DNA of 64,000 nt from Spiroplasma taiwanense CT-1 (GCF_000439435.1 NC_021846.1:620001-684000); one strand, 5' to 3'; numbered from the stretch's first letter, positions 32,717 through 43,815 are shown. The notes: generated by a model not told the origin, from the sequence alone. Made by a program: numbers and translations.

Positions 32717-33362
32717 CATTTAATTGTAATAATCTTTTACTATAATCTAATTCATTAAACAATCAAGAACCTACAACAATTAAGTCTAATCCTGTTTTAA
32801 TTAAGTCAATAATATTTTCTTCTCTAACTCCCCCATCAATTTGTAATAAATAACTATAATTATTTTCTTTCCTTTTCTTAACAAGAAAATCAATTGTATT
32901 TCAAGTTAGTTTATTAAAAGCTTGACCAGCAAAACCTGGTTTTATACTCATAATTGTAACCAAATCAACTTGATCTAATAATTTTGAAATATCATTTAAA
33001 TTATCATCTAAGTCAATTCCAATTCCAATTTTGATGTTTTTAGATTTTATTTTTTTAAATAATTCTTCAAGATTTGTTTTTTGTATCGAGGAAAAATGAA
33101 TTGTAATATAGTCAACATCATTTAATTGATCTAAAATATTTTCAATATTATTAACCATTGAATGAAAATCTATTGTAATGTTTGGAAATATTTTTTTAAT
33201 TTGTGAAGACATCATTGGGGTTAAACCAAGATTATTTACAAATTTTCCATCCATTAAATCAAAGTGAATTCAATCAATTCCAGCCTTAGACAGTTTTGTT
33301 AATTCAGTTTGAATATTTAATAAATCACAAGTCATAAGTGATGGTGTAATTTTATAATTCAT
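32697..33362 (-). CDS. ribulose-phosphate 3-epimerase family protein (PTS locus 1)
   Basis: 221 residues, TIM-barrel Rpe family: ITPSLMTCDLLNIQ at the start, WIHFDLMDGKFVNN (metal-binding Asp/His region), IDFHSMVNN, VTIMSIKPGFAGQAF and LQIDGGVREENI. The usual His in the MDGHFVPN motif is Lys here, and the third metal site is FHSM rather than AHLM. It is therefore a diverged epimerase, possibly for another sugar phosphate (AlsE or SgcE type). Its start overlaps the upstream EIIB gene by 11 nt; it is the last gene of the operon. Confidence 0.8.
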
Positions 33363-33633
33363 ATTTTTCTAAAAATTCTGTTAATTTTTCTTCTATTTCA
33401 TCATTATCTAAAAGATTATTTAAAACTATTTTTTGTTCAAAATCAATTGAATCTGACAAATCAATTCCACATATTACTGCATTAATTGAAGAATCATTAC
33501 TGTCAAATAAATTTAAATTTGCATGTTCAACAATAATATCATCTCTTCCCATTTGATTTAAAACATTTTTAATATTCATTTCAATTATTAGACTACTTCC
33601 TAATCCTTGACCACAAACTGCCACAAATTTCAT
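33352..33633 (-). CDS. PTS EIIB, ascorbate/galactitol type
   Basis: 93 residues. It begins MKFVAVCGQGLGSSLIIEMNI; the Cys in CGQGLGSS is the phosphorylated residue of the lactose/galactitol/ascorbate EIIB fold. AAAGGAG lies upstream, and the gene overlaps the epimerase start. It receives phosphate from the EIIA two genes upstream and passes it to sugar bound by the UlaA-like EIIC next door. Confidence 0.9.
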   Translation of the reverse strand: MKFVAVCGQGLGSSLIIEMNIKNVLNQMGRDDIIVEHANLNLFDSNDSSINAVICGIDLSDSIDFEQKIVLNNLLDNDEIEEKLTEFLEKYEL

Positions 33634-33637
33634 ATTT

Positions 33638-35359
33638 CTACTCCTTTCTAACTAAAGTTATTTTTGCTTCATATTCTTTATTTAAACTATTTAATAACTT
33701 ATTATGTTCTTTTGTTAATTGCTCAATATTTTTAATTATTTGAGTTTTTTTATCTTTTTCTTTTTCTGTTTTTAGATTTAATTTTAAGTCTTTTAAATTT
33801 TTTTTGTAAATTTTAAATTCACTTTTTTCTTTTTGACTTTTTTCTTTTTCTAAATCTTTTACTTCTAAATAAACTTTTTTATAATTTTCATTTCTCATTT
33901 TTAGTGAGTGTAAAATTATACTTATCAATGGGAACATTAATCATAAAACAATCATTATACTTAATAGACCTCATTTTCCTGATAATTTTAATAATAATGC
34001 TGGAATTATCCCAACAATAAAGTCTGCATCTGCTCATGTTATATAAATTTGTTCACCATTACTTGAAACTAAATTTGGTGTTAATTCAAGTCCAATGAAT
34101 AAATAAGGTATGATTGAAATAATAATTCCATTAATAAATGCTCCAATTAAACAACCAATTATTCCTCCCTTTGCATTTCCAAATACTCCACTAGTAGCAC
34201 CAGTAAAGAAATGAGGAATAATACTTGGAATTATAATTGCAGCTCAAGGACCTGTTTTAATTGCAGAAGACATTCCTATATTTATTCCAAAAGCAATTAA
34301 ACCCCCAACTGTTGAAGCAATAAATCCCATAATTACTGCATTTGGTGCAAATGGAAATACTACAGGGCAATCTATTCCAGGCTTTGAACCTTTAATAACT
34401 TTATCTGCAAACCCTTTAAATGCTGGTGTTATTTCTGCAATAAACATTCTTACACCAATTAAAAGAACTTCAACTCCAGCTGCAAAAGTAAATGCTTGAA
34501 GTATTCCTTGTACTATTGGAGAATCATTTTTTCCCAAAATTCCTGCTTCAACCATTGTATCAAAACCTTTTACACCTCAAACACTATAATAAACTATGCT
34601 AAATAGTATAAACATTGTTAATGCAATTGAAACATTTGTATTTCTTAAAAATGCAAGACCTTTTGGAAAATTAATATCTTCTGTTGATTTAATTTTTCCT
34701 TTTTTTGCTTTATAAATTAGTTCACCCATATATCCACTTAGTGCATATGTAATTGAACCAGTGTGAGCAACAGCTAAACTATTTCCTTTTATAATAATTT
34801 TTGTATGTCTATTTAGAAGAGCTGGAGAAATTACCATTCACATTGAAACAAATAATGATCCTGCTAAAATAACCAATCACATATCTGCTGTTGAATTTGC
34901 TCCACTAATTCATAAAACACTTGCAATCATTGTTGAAAAATATCATGCTGAATGTCCTGTTAAATATATATATTTTAAGTTTGAGAATTTTGCAATTACT
35001 ATATTTAATAGCATTGCAAAAACTAAAATAAGTGATCCACAAGTTGCTATTTGTGCCATTCCTTCTTGTGATAAAAATAAACCTGGCATAACATCATTAT
35101 TTGCAAGTCACCCTTCTCTGCCAAATAATAAATTAAATGCAGAACCAAATTTTCCAATTGAACCTGAAATAATTCCAGCTCCACCCCCAATTATTAGAAA
35201 ACCAATTACTGTTTTAAATACAGATGTAAGAGTTTCTGCAAAGTTTTTTCTTTGTACTAAACAACCAATTAACGCAAATAAACCAATTATTAACGCTGGA
35301 GTTCCAAAGAATCCATTAATAAAGTTCATTAATTGATCTTGAACTGTAAATAATTGCAT
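33638..35359 (-). CDS. PTS EIIC, UlaA-like, with charged C-terminal extension
   Basis: 573 residues. The first ~465 form an UlaA/SgaT-like transporter: [66 protein letters not shown] and [15 protein letters not shown]. The last ~95 residues are a Lys/Glu-rich coiled coil ([18 protein letters not shown]...) not found in UlaA of model bacteria. The gene runs between EIIA and EIIB genes in one operon. With no UlaD/UlaE/UlaF genes nearby the substrate need not be ascorbate; a pentose or pentitol is possible. Confidence 0.85.
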
Positions 35360-35373
35360 ATTTTTTTCCTTTC

Positions 35374-35814
35374 CTAATCATTAAAGTATTTTTTATATAT
35401 TTTTAAATATTCTTCATATGAATTTATTGACTCTAATTCCTTTATAAATTCTTTATTAGAAAAAGTTTTTGAAAATTTTACCAAATAGTCCATATGATCA
35501 TCTGGTGAAGTTGTTGTTAAAAAGAAACAATATAATACTTTATGATGTTCTTTATGTGAAAAAGATATTTGTTCTCCTAATTTAATTAACATTAAATTAG
35601 TTTTCAAATTTTCTCCACCTGGTGAAATATGAACTAAAGATATATTTTTGGAAATTATAAAATAAAAACCCAATTTTTCAATTTCACTTAATAATTCATT
35701 ATAATAATTTTCTCCAACAACTTGATCCCTTTGTAATTTTTCACAACCTTTTTTTAATAATTCTTTTCAATTTTTCGCACTTTTTAAATACATGAAATTG
35801 TTTTTCTCAATCAT
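35374..35814 (-). CDS. PTS EIIA (mannitol/fructose fold), first gene of locus 1
   Basis: 146 residues. The frame from ATG 35814 (AGGTG upstream) reads ...ELLKKGCEKLQRDQVVGENYYNELL, then NISLVHISPGGEN with the likely phospho-His, and ISFSHKEHHKVLYCFFLTTTSPDDHMDYL. This is the plan of UlaC-like EIIA proteins. It feeds the EIIB/EIIC pair downstream. Transcription starts in the divergent region shared with the RpiR gene. Confidence 0.85.
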
Positions 35815-35863
35815 GTTTTTCTTTACACCTCTTTTCTAATTCACTAAAATATTATGTTACTTT

Positions 35864-35877
35864 TGGAAAATATTCCA
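35864..35877. promoter_or_regulatory. palindrome between PTS locus 1 and its RpiR gene
   Basis: TGGAAAATATTCCA (5-bp arms, 4-nt centre) sits in the 121-bp divergent intergenic region. It is a fitting operator for the adjacent RpiR-family regulator. A TATAAT-like -10 for the plus-strand gene lies at about 35904-35910. Confidence 0.45.
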
Positions 35878-35935
35878 TTATTTTATAAAAATAGAAAAAA
35901 ATAATATAATAATTAAAAAGAAAGAGGAAAACATT

Positions 35936-36709
35936 ATGTTTATTGATGAATATTATTTAAATTTAACTAATTTGGAAAAAGAAATACTAAATATAATTTT
36001 TAAAAATGCAGAAGTTTTTATAGATATAAAAATACAAGATTTTGCAAAAAAACTTTATACAACAAGTGCAACAATTACTAAATTAATTCAAAAAATTGGT
36101 TTTACATCTTACAAAGAATTTCAAAAACATTTGAAAGAAGAAATTACAAATAGAAATATAGAACATAAAAATTTTGATGCATCAAAAATGGAAATAATAG
36201 CACAATTAGAAGAAATTCTTGAAAATGCAAAAAAATTCATTAAAAATGAATTTGAAGATATTAGTGAAATAATAATAAAATCACCAAAAATAATTACAAT
36301 TGGTTTTGGAAATAGTTTAATTGCTGCAAATGAAATGTTTCAGTCTTTATCAAGATTAGGTTTAGATTCTTATTGTACAAATGATATTTTTGGTAATTTA
36401 ACTTTATTTGAAAATATTTCAAAAGAAAGTTTAATTATTTTTTATTCACATCAATTTAAATCCAGAACTGTTTTTAGAGCATATGAATTAATAAAATCTT
36501 TAAATTTAAAAATAATATTAATTTCTTCAAATAATTATATTAGTGATTCATTTAAATTTTATAAAGTTATAATCTACAAAGATAAAAATAACAAAAATAA
36601 AAGTTTTAGTACAAAAATAAATCAAATTACTATCAATTTTATTTTGAAAGATTTAATTAAACAGAAACTAAACAAAAATATTAAAGATAAGCCAAGTATT
36701 TTAATTTAA
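35936..36709 (+). CDS. RpiR/MurR-family regulator with SIS domain (locus 1)
   Basis: 257 residues. N-terminal helix-turn-helix (DFAKKLYTTSATITKLIQKIGFTSYKEFQKHL, about residues 35-70) and a C-terminal SIS sugar-phosphate-binding domain (about 100-240, TIGFGNSLIAANEMFQSLSR). It is divergent from the EIIA-EIIC-EIIB-epimerase operon, so it most likely controls that operon in response to a phosphosugar made by it. AAAGAGG lies before the ATG. A second regulator of the same type sits beside PTS locus 2. Confidence 0.85.
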   Translation: MFIDEYYLNLTNLEKEILNIIFKNAEVFIDIKIQDFAKKLYTTSATITKLIQKIGFTSYKEFQKHLKEEITNRNIEHKNFDASKMEIIAQLEEILENAKKFIKNEFEDISEIIIKSPKIITIGFGNSLIAANEMFQSLSRLGLDSYCTNDIFGNLTLFENISKESLIIFYSHQFKSRTVFRAYELIKSLNLKIILISSNNYISDSFKFYKVIIYKDKNNKNKSFSTKINQITINFILKDLIKQKLNKNIKDKPSILI

Positions 36710-36828
36710 TTAACTTTTAGCAAAATAATTATTTTATAGAATTAAAACCCTTATTTGCAACTTGAGTAATATTCATTCAATACTTTCTTTCTCTACTTAT
36801 TTTTTATGCCCTATCAATAAAAAGTATA

Positions 36829-37195
36829 TTACTTATAAAAATTTAATTTATAAAAATAAAATGAAAAAGCAAATAATAAGTTTGATATTAATAATATTAT
36901 AAAAATCAGCAGAAATAAATTTGGTCCCTTATATAAATAATTTATTATTTTATAATAACTATTACTATTTTCTTTAAATTCTTCATAGTTTACTTGAAAA
37001 TAATTATTTGATATTGAAACTTGAAATGTTTCAATTGGTAATAAATTATCATAACTTTTAGTAACAAATCCAAACTTAGATAGATATTCAATTCATAAAA
37101 AAGGACTAGTATAGTAATGAAAAAACTGACCTCTTGTTGGTGTTTTTATTGCAGGTTGAGTTTTGAATAATTGATTTAAAAGTTTCAAGAGAATT
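36829..37195 (-). pseudogene. fragment of an unknown membrane-anchored protein
   Basis: An open frame without a clear start (FHYYTSPFLWIEYLSKFGFVTKSYDNLLPIE...) ends in one C-terminal membrane helix (NLFLLIFIILLISNLLFAFSFYFYKLN) at TAA 36829. No family was recognised. It follows the DUF2130 relic in another frame, so the order suggests a deletion that joined two broken genes. Confidence 0.4.
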
Positions 37196-37620
37196 TAATT
37201 TTCATTGATTAAATTGTTCAAATACTTCATTATTATCTGTTTTAGCTCTTAAATTTGCTTCAATTACTATAAGTTTTCTTATAATTGAAGCAACAAAAGC
37301 AAAGCTATCGGAATCTGCTATTAAAATGTTTTTATTTTTTTGAGAAACTAAAAATGATACTTTAAATTTTTCAGCAACACTTGTGCAACCAAAATTGCAT
37401 AATTGCCACCTTCTTTTGCCATATCTTCTGTTAATTTAGATTCTCATGTTTCTTTTCATTCACCATTTTTACATTCAAAAACTATTTTTCCTAAATCAAC
37501 TTCATTTTCTTTTATAATTCAACTTCATTTTTCAATTTTTACCTTTTATTTTATTATTTAAAATTCTATTTGTAGCACGAGCTACTTTTAAATCTGTTAT
37601 TTATTTTGACATTTATGTTT
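37196..37620 (-). pseudogene. decayed DUF2130 paralogue
   Basis: Frame pieces read DLGKIVFECKNGEWKETWESKLTEDMAKEGGNYAILVA and FLVSQKNKNILIADSDSFAFVASIIRKLIVIEANLR. These line up with the intact DUF2130 gene just upstream (GRIIFELKSGEKWESEWLSKFEDDISKEKGNYGILLA). At least two frameshifts break it. It is a duplicate that lost function. Confidence 0.7.
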
Positions 37621-37839
37621 AAAATTTTGATTTTTTATCTTCAATTTTTACAATAAGAATTGCTACAAATTCATTATTATTTTTATTCGTATAGACATTT
37701 TAAAAAAAACACTAACATATGTTTTTGTTACTTTTTCTTGATTTATGTTTTTCTCCTTTCATATCTGAGGAAAAAATAAATATACAAACAAATAAAAAAC
37801 TAGTTCTCTATTTACCTTTTAATATAATATCATAAAAAA

Positions 37840-39129
37840 TTAAGAACAATTTTCAGTTATAAATACTAATAATTCTTCAATTAAGTTATCTAAAATATCC
37901 TTGCAATAACCTTCTGCCTTACTATTTGCAATATTAATTTTATTCAATTCTTTCTGAATATTAATTATCTGTTCTTTTGATTTTTGTAACTTTTTACTCA
38001 AATCAATAGATATTCAATTAAAAATTTTAACTTTTTTTTCTTCTATTTGTTCATTTGAAACATATTTATTAATTAATTGCATTTCCTTATTCAGCATAAT
38101 TCTAACAATTTGCGTAACAAAAATATAATATCCTGGATTACATACAAAAATATTTTTAGACGGAATTTTTTTAAAACCAATATCTCCAAATTTTTTGTTA
38201 AATGAATTTGCCAATAAAATTCCATAATTTCCTTTCTCTTTAGAAATATCATCTTCAAATTTTGATAATCATTCTGATTCTCATTTTTCTCCTGATTTAA
38301 GTTCAAATATTATTCTCCCAATTTCACTATCATTTTTATGAACAATTTCTCTAAAATCTGCTCCCTTTCCTTCTGTTTTATTAGTTACAATTTTCTCTAT
38401 AATATCCTCAGGAAAAGTTGAATTTAAATTAGTTTTAAATTCTTCTTCAAATTCTTTACCAATTATTTGAGATGAAAGAGTTTTTTTAGAAATTATTTTT
38501 TTTTCTAAATTATTATTTTCTTCTCTCAACTTATTAATTTCATCATTTTTCAATTCTTTTATTTCTGAAACTTTTTCTGCTATTTCTTTATCAGTAACTG
38601 TCTTACTAGTTTCTAACTGAGTTTTCAAATTACTAATTTCTTCTCTCAACTTATTAATTTCATCATTTTTCAATTCTTTTACTTCTGAAACTTTTTCTGC
38701 TATTTCTTTACCAGTAACTGTCTTACTAGTTTCTAACTGAGTTTTCAAATTACTAATTTCTTCTCTCAACTTATTAATTTCATCATTTTTCAATTCTTTT
38801 ACTTCTAAAACTTTTTCTGCTATTTCTTTATCAGTAACTGTCTTACTAGTTTCTAACTGAGTTTTCAAATTACTAATTTCTTCTCTCAACTTATTAATTT
38901 CATCATTTTTCAATTCTTTTACTTCTGAAACTTTTTCTGCTATTTCTTTGCTTACAATTAAATTATTTTCATTAATAAGTTCTTTTTTTATAAGTTCTTT
39001 ATAATTATTTTCTCTTTCTTTTAAATGGCTCTCAATATAATCATTTAATTTTTTGTAATTAACTTCATTTTCTTTAAAACTTCCTTCATTAATTACTTTA
39101 CTACAATAAGGACATACTATTTCTCACAT
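37840..39129 (-). CDS. DUF2130 protein with a repeat coiled coil
   Basis: 429 residues. The N-terminus starts MWEIVCPYCSKVINEG, a half zinc-finger (CPYC). A coiled coil follows, made of about 3.5 copies of a 40-residue unit (ELKNDEINKLREEISNLKTQ...). The C-terminal DUF2130 domain contains GKGADFREIV, GRIIFELKSGEKWESEWLSKFEDD and NYGILLANSF. The E-x-K pairs look like a PD-(D/E)XK-type nuclease core, a suggestion for this family rather than a proof. Members are often found in variable genome regions. Here a decayed paralogue lies next door. Confidence 0.8.
38520..38945. repeat. 120-bp tandem repeats in the DUF2130 gene
   Basis: The string TTCTCTCAACTTATTAATTT recurs at 120-bp intervals (about 38520, 38640, 38760, 38880), with only a few base changes between units. 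Each unit encodes 40 residues of coiled coil, so changing copy number keeps the frame. Confidence 0.9.
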
Positions 39130-39159
39130 ATCTTTTTCTCCATAATTAAATAATAACAA

Positions 39160-39420
39160 GAAATGCCTTTAGTTGCATTTAAATTTAATTTTTTATAATT
39201 TGGATAATTAGTACATTGAAAAACTTTTTTGTTTTTAATTTTTTATCTATATTTTTTTTATTATTACTATAATCTGGTTTTGCAAATTCAATATACTCAC
39301 AATTACGATAATTTGAGCAAATTTTGAATTTGATTCCTTTTTTACTTATTTTATCAAAAATATATCATTATTATATTTAAAACACTTTTTTGGGGAAGTT
39401 TTATTTTTGTAGGATAATTA
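39160..39420 (-). pseudogene. relic with topoisomerase-like zinc-ribbon pieces
   Basis: On the minus strand short frames read IKFKICSNYRNCEYIEFAKP and QCTNYPNYKKLNLNATKGI. These resemble the CSNYPxCxY zinc ribbon at the end of topoisomerase I and of some restriction-type proteins. Stops and shifts interrupt them. It lies just upstream of the DUF2130 gene. Only a remnant; the parent protein is uncertain. Confidence 0.35.
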
Positions 39421-39815
39421 ATTTATAAAAACTAATGTTTATAATGATATGGTATTTATCATTTTTTAAAGTTTTAAAATTTTTTATCTGTAAAAAATAT
39501 AAAATCTTTTTATAACAAAAAGGATAAATTATTTAAATTTGTTACATTTTGGAAATAGTGCATTTTTAAACCAAATCATTATATTTAAAATTAAATTTTT
39601 ATGTTTTTAACTAAATTAAATATTATTTTAAAACTTATTAAAGATATTTTATTTTATAATATAACAAAATTAATATTTCTGTAATCATAAATATTTTAAT
39701 AGAATAAAAAAAGAAATAAATTAAATTAATAACATATCTCTTTTATAAATAATATTGATATATTTCAAATACTAAAATTTGTATATTTATAAAAAATATT
39801 GTGCATTTTACTATT
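39421..39815. other. AT-rich intergenic stretch, no gene seen
   Basis: About 395 bp, nearly all A and T, with stops in every frame and no strong hairpin. It may contain the promoter of the relic and DUF2130 genes. Confidence 0.4.
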
Positions 39816-40901
39816 TTATTTATCTCTTAAACTATATCAAAATCCCATACTTAAATAATATCAAATATCTGATTTTTTAATTATTTGTCTACCGTATGTT
39901 CTTCATGGTCAACCATAGTTTACTACATATTCATTTGTTGATTTATTATAGCCATATATTACAATTGAATGTGCTTCTCCTCTAACAAAATATGATAATA
40001 ATACAGGTCTATTATATTTTTTAATTCAGTCTTCAGGTTTTGAAGTGTGAGATCAACTTACTGAATAATCATCAATTAAATTTTTTGAATACTGACCTAA
40101 TCATGTTTTCATAATTTTTCTCAAACTTTTTCTTTCTCTGATATCATATCATCTTCCCCCATATTTATCAGATACTTTTTTATACATCAAATAAGGAATT
40201 GCACTCTTATTACCACTACCACTTTGATAATGAATTACCTCACTAGAGTTTAATTTTTCAAAATATTTTTCTTTATCATAAACAGAATATAAATTATATT
40301 TTCCAAAAACCTGAGAATAGTTTATTAATATATTTAGTGCAATATATTCACATAATCCAGTTCCCCCAGATACACCATAATTAAGTAAATCTGTATAAGC
40401 TAAATTTTCTTCTTTATTTATATTTTCTATTTATCTCCAATTAGTAACTAAATTTGAAAATTTAGAAATTTCTTCAATTGTTCCAATTCTTCTTGTTATA
40501 TTTGCATTTTCTGTAATTGAATAAAAATCAATTTTATATTCTTGAATTTTTTCATAATTATAAGTAAATTCTACTTCGCCTGTAAGAGCTGGTTTATCAT
40601 GACCCTCAATAACTCTAATTTTGCATGAAGTTTTTGTTGGCAAACCAACAAATGCAATATGTTTTAATGGTGCTGATCAACCTCAGTCTTCAACGTTTTC
40701 ATGTGCTTTTGAAATTCCATTATAGATAATTTCAAGACTTGGGACATCTTCTTGTCCTGAAATTGTTCCTAAATCAAAAATAATGAATGCATCCTTAAAT
40801 GTAGTATAAACTTTTGGTGTTGTATCAAAACATGAAACAACACTTGATGATGAAGTTAAAATTAAAGTTACTGACCCTAACAAAATTAATAATTTTTTTA
40901 T
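39816..40901 (-). pseudogene. papain-like cysteine peptidase lipoprotein, with internal TAA and ATA start
   Basis: One 362-codon frame. The first codon is ATA at 40901 (GGAGAAA upstream), followed by KKLLILLGSVTLILTSSSSVVSC, a lipoprotein signal. An N-terminal domain of ~140 residues follows, then TAA at 40431 (after NWR). The same frame continues with a peptidase domain: SGGTGLCEYIALNI (Cys), GEAHSIVIYGY (His) and EYVVNYGWPWRTYG (Asn), the C-H-N order of C39/C10-like 'putative cysteine peptidases' known in Mollicutes. As read, the peptidase cannot be made. One nonsense mutation and a start change explain it best. Confidence 0.7.
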
Positions 40902-41206
40902 ATCTTTTTTTCTCCTAAAAATATTTTATAACTTTTAAATATTGATTATAAAATTTAAAAAGAATTAAAAAATAATTATAAAAGAGAAAATATTTTATAT
41001 TTATACTAATTTAAATAATATAGATAATAAAGTAATTATAAATAAAGTAAATTTAGTGCATGCAATAAATTTAATTTATTTATACTTTTTTGATTTTTCC
41101 ACTAATTAACATATATTTTGAAAAAAATTTAAATATTTATTATAAGTATCTAAACTATTTTGTTAATTAATTTATTTTCATAAATTTTCTACTTTTAATT
41201 AATTAC
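40902..41206. other. AT-rich intergenic stretch, no gene seen
   Basis: About 305 bp between two decayed genes. No ORF or clear hairpin; the peptidase promoter should be here. A TATAAT-like string occurs but without a convincing -35. Confidence 0.4.
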
Positions 41207-42239
41207 TTATAAAGTTTTTTTCAACTCAAAATCGATTTCACATTTTATTCCATATGGAATAATAGTTTTTGGGTGTGCATGCCCAAAGTTAACATTATAA
41301 ATTATTGGAGTTTTATATTTTTCAGTTATATCTAACAATAATTTTTTATATTCTTCATAAAATCTTTCGTCTTGAGGTTTACCAACAATTATTGCACTTA
41401 CATTTTATAGGTTTTTATTTTTTCCAATTCTTCTAATAATTTTTGATAATAAGAAATTTCTTCCTTTGGTTCACTTGTTTCTATAAAAAGTATCTTTCCT
41501 TTTCATTCATCATTTTTTGGAACAAGATTAAATTGATCTGCAATGGCTTGTTTAGGTGAATTTTTATCAATTAAAGAATATATTGTGTCTATACAACCAC
41601 CAATCAATTCTCCTGATATATTTCCACTTTCTCTCAAAACTTCATAACCTTTGTTATCTAAATGTTTAATTCTTGAAGTTCCCATAGAATCCATTGAAAA
41701 ATCTTTTCTTTCTTCAAATCAATATTTGCTAGCCTCAACTTCAATATTTTGGTTATTAAAAAATAATATTTCAAATGCTTTTTTGAATATTCTAGCATTT
41801 GATCATCTAACTCAGCAAAATCAACTAAAAATGAATGCCCATAAAAAGTGTTTAATCCTAATTTTCTAAACATTAAATGATTAACTGTTGTATCTGAAAA
41901 ACCAATAAAAATTTTTGGTTTTTTTTGTACAATTTCTTTAAAAAAATCATTATTTAATAAAAATGGCGCTGTCTTATATGTATTAAATCCCCCAATAGCA
42001 CATAAGATTTCATCATTTGCAAAAGCCTCAATTAAGTCATTTGCTTTAGCTTCTGGATTATTAGCTAAAAATTCTGTTCCTTTTAAGCTATTAGGCATAA
42101 AAACAGGTTCTAATCCAAGTTCTTTTAATCTTTTTATTTCTAATTTCAATTAATGTTTACAAAAAATTTCACCAAGAATTCCTGATGATAAACTAACAAT
42201 AGCAATTTTATCTTCTATTTGTAATTTTTTTGGTTTTAT
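41207..42239 (-). pseudogene. LD-carboxypeptidase-like protein (S66), broken
   Basis: Pieces of an S66 (LdcA/MccF-like) serine peptidase: KLQIEDKIAIVSLSSGILGE, GGFNTYKTAPFLLNNDFF, IFIGFSDTTVNHLMFR (nucleophile Ser), ISGELIGGCIDTIYSLI and VNFGHAHPKTIIPYGIKCEID (His). The start is ATA at 42239 with AAAGGAG upstream. A TAA at 42150 (after CKH) and frameshifts near 41780 and 41400 break it. In cells without a wall, murein recycling makes no sense; MccF-type members detoxify peptide-nucleotide antibiotics. It is dead as read. Confidence 0.75.
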
Positions 42240-42671
42240 TTTTCTCCTTTATTGATTATGTATGTATTTAATAATTTTCTTATTATATTTTTTATGTAAA
42301 ATGATTAGTATATTTAACTTTAAATATTTACAAATCTTTAATTTTATTACTTCTTTAATTGAAGTTAAAATTACTTTGTCATTTTAAATAATATAAAAAT
42401 ACATAGTTTTTTATATTATTTATATTTATCACATGTATTTATTATAATAAAAAAATAATTTTTTATTTTTCAATTATTCAAAAAAATTGCAATTCTGAAT
42501 ATAAATGCTTTTCCTTCTTTTAATATTATAATCAAAATAATTAATTTAAATATTTAATATTAGTTATCTTTCTATTACAGTAAAATTAAATTTATTATTT
42601 TTATATTTTAAACTAAATTTAAAATTATGCAATGAATATATAAAACACTTAAAATAAATATAATTTTGTAT
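42240..42671. other. AT-rich intergenic stretch, no gene seen
   Basis: About 430 bp with very few G or C. The frames are full of stops, and I see no hairpin before the rpiB terminator. Confidence 0.4.
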
Positions 42672-42673
42672 AA

Positions 42674-42705
42674 AAAAATCTTGTAAAATTACTTACAAGA
42701 TTTTT
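42674..42705 (-). terminator. terminator of PTS locus 2
   Basis: Arms AAAAATCTTGTAA / TTACAAGATTTTT just after the rpiB stop. Confidence 0.85.
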
Positions 42706-42713
42706 ATAAACTA

Positions 42714-43139
42714 TTATTTATACATTTCAATTCTTTTTTGATGTCTGCCACCTTCAAACTCAGCATCAATTCATTCTTTTATAATCATTTTTGCTAATTC
42801 TAGTCCAATAACTCTTGAACCCATAGATAAAATGTTTGTATTATTATGCTCTTTTGAAAGTTTAGCACTATAAGGTTCACTACAAACCACAGCTCTAATT
42901 CCATCTACCTTATTTGCAGCAAGAGAAATACCAACTCCAGTTCCACAAAAAATAATACCTAAATTTACTTCATTTTTTGCAACAACATCAGCAACTTTTT
43001 TTCCATAAATTGGATAGTCAGTTCTTTCTTCTGAATCTGCACCTAAATCAACAACTTGATAACCTAATTCAATTAATCATTTTTTAATTGGTTCTTTCAA
43101 TATAAAGCCAACATGATCACTACCAATTGCTATTTTCAT
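42714..43139 (-). CDS. rpiB: RpiB/LacB-type sugar-phosphate isomerase
   Basis: 141 residues: MKIAIGSDHVGFILKEPI, VDLGADSEERTDYPIYGKKVA, then the catalytic Cys in IIFCGTGVGISLAANK and HNNTNILSMGSR. RpiB enzymes interconvert ribose-5-P and ribulose-5-P; relatives act on allose-6-P/allulose-6-P or galactose-6-P. Here it ends an operon of PTS EIICB, an Rpe-fold epimerase and RpiB. That combination matches the allose route allose-6-P -> allulose-6-P -> fructose-6-P, as well as a plain pentose route. Confidence 0.9.
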
Positions 43140-43140
43140 A

Positions 43141-43815
43141 TTACAATCCACCCTCTATTTTTTTAATTTGCTCAATTAATTGATTATTTGCAACATTTAT
43201 AAAAGCTCCTACAACCATAACTTCTGCACCACATTGTTTTAATTTTTGATAAGTTTCTTCTCTAACTCCCCCATCCACTTGTATAAAAAAATTTAAATTT
43301 TTATCTTTTTTATAATCTGAAAGGTATTTTAAATTATCATAAACTAATTCATTTAATTTTTGACCATTAAAACCAGGTTTAATAGACATACACATTACAC
43401 CATCTAAAACTGATAAGTATTTATTAATGATTGATGGATTTGTTTCTGGATTTATAGCCATTACAGCTTGCATATTTTTACTATGAATATTTTTAATAAT
43501 ATTTATTATATTTTCTTCACTTTTATCAGTCACTGATTCAAAATGAAAATTAAAATATGTTACACCGCTTTGAGCAAAAGAATCAATATATCTTTGCGGT
43601 TCTAAGCACATTAAATGTGCATCAATAGTTATATTTGAATATTTTTCTTTAATATCTTTGCAAAACTTTTGACATAACGCATAATTATTAACAAAATTTC
43701 CATCCATTATATCTACATGAATCCAGTCAATTCCAACATTGATTAATTCTTCAATTTTCTTACCAATTTCTAAAAAATTAAATACATATATGGAAACTGC
43801 TACTTTATTCTTCAT
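43141..43815 (-). CDS. ribulose/allulose-phosphate 3-epimerase family protein (PTS locus 2)
   Basis: 224 residues, Rpe/AlsE family: WIHVDIMDGNFVNNYALCQKF (metal site), ITIDAHLMCLEPQRYI, GVMCMSIKPGFNGQ and FFIQVDGGVREETYQKL. The MDGNFVNN and DAHLM motifs are closer to AlsE/Rpe than those of the locus 1 epimerase. ATG at 43815 is chosen (GGAG 8 nt upstream) rather than a longer frame overlapping the PTS gene. It joins EIICB and RpiB in one operon. Confidence 0.85.
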   Translation of the reverse strand: MKNKVAVSIYVFNFLEIGKKIEELINVGIDWIHVDIMDGNFVNNYALCQKFCKDIKEKYSNITIDAHLMCLEPQRYIDSFAQSGVTYFNFHFESVTDKSEENIINIIKNIHSKNMQAVMAINPETNPSIINKYLSVLDGVMCMSIKPGFNGQKLNELVYDNLKYLSDYKKDKNLNFFIQVDGGVREETYQKLKQCGAEVMVVGAFINVANNQLIEQIKKIEGGL

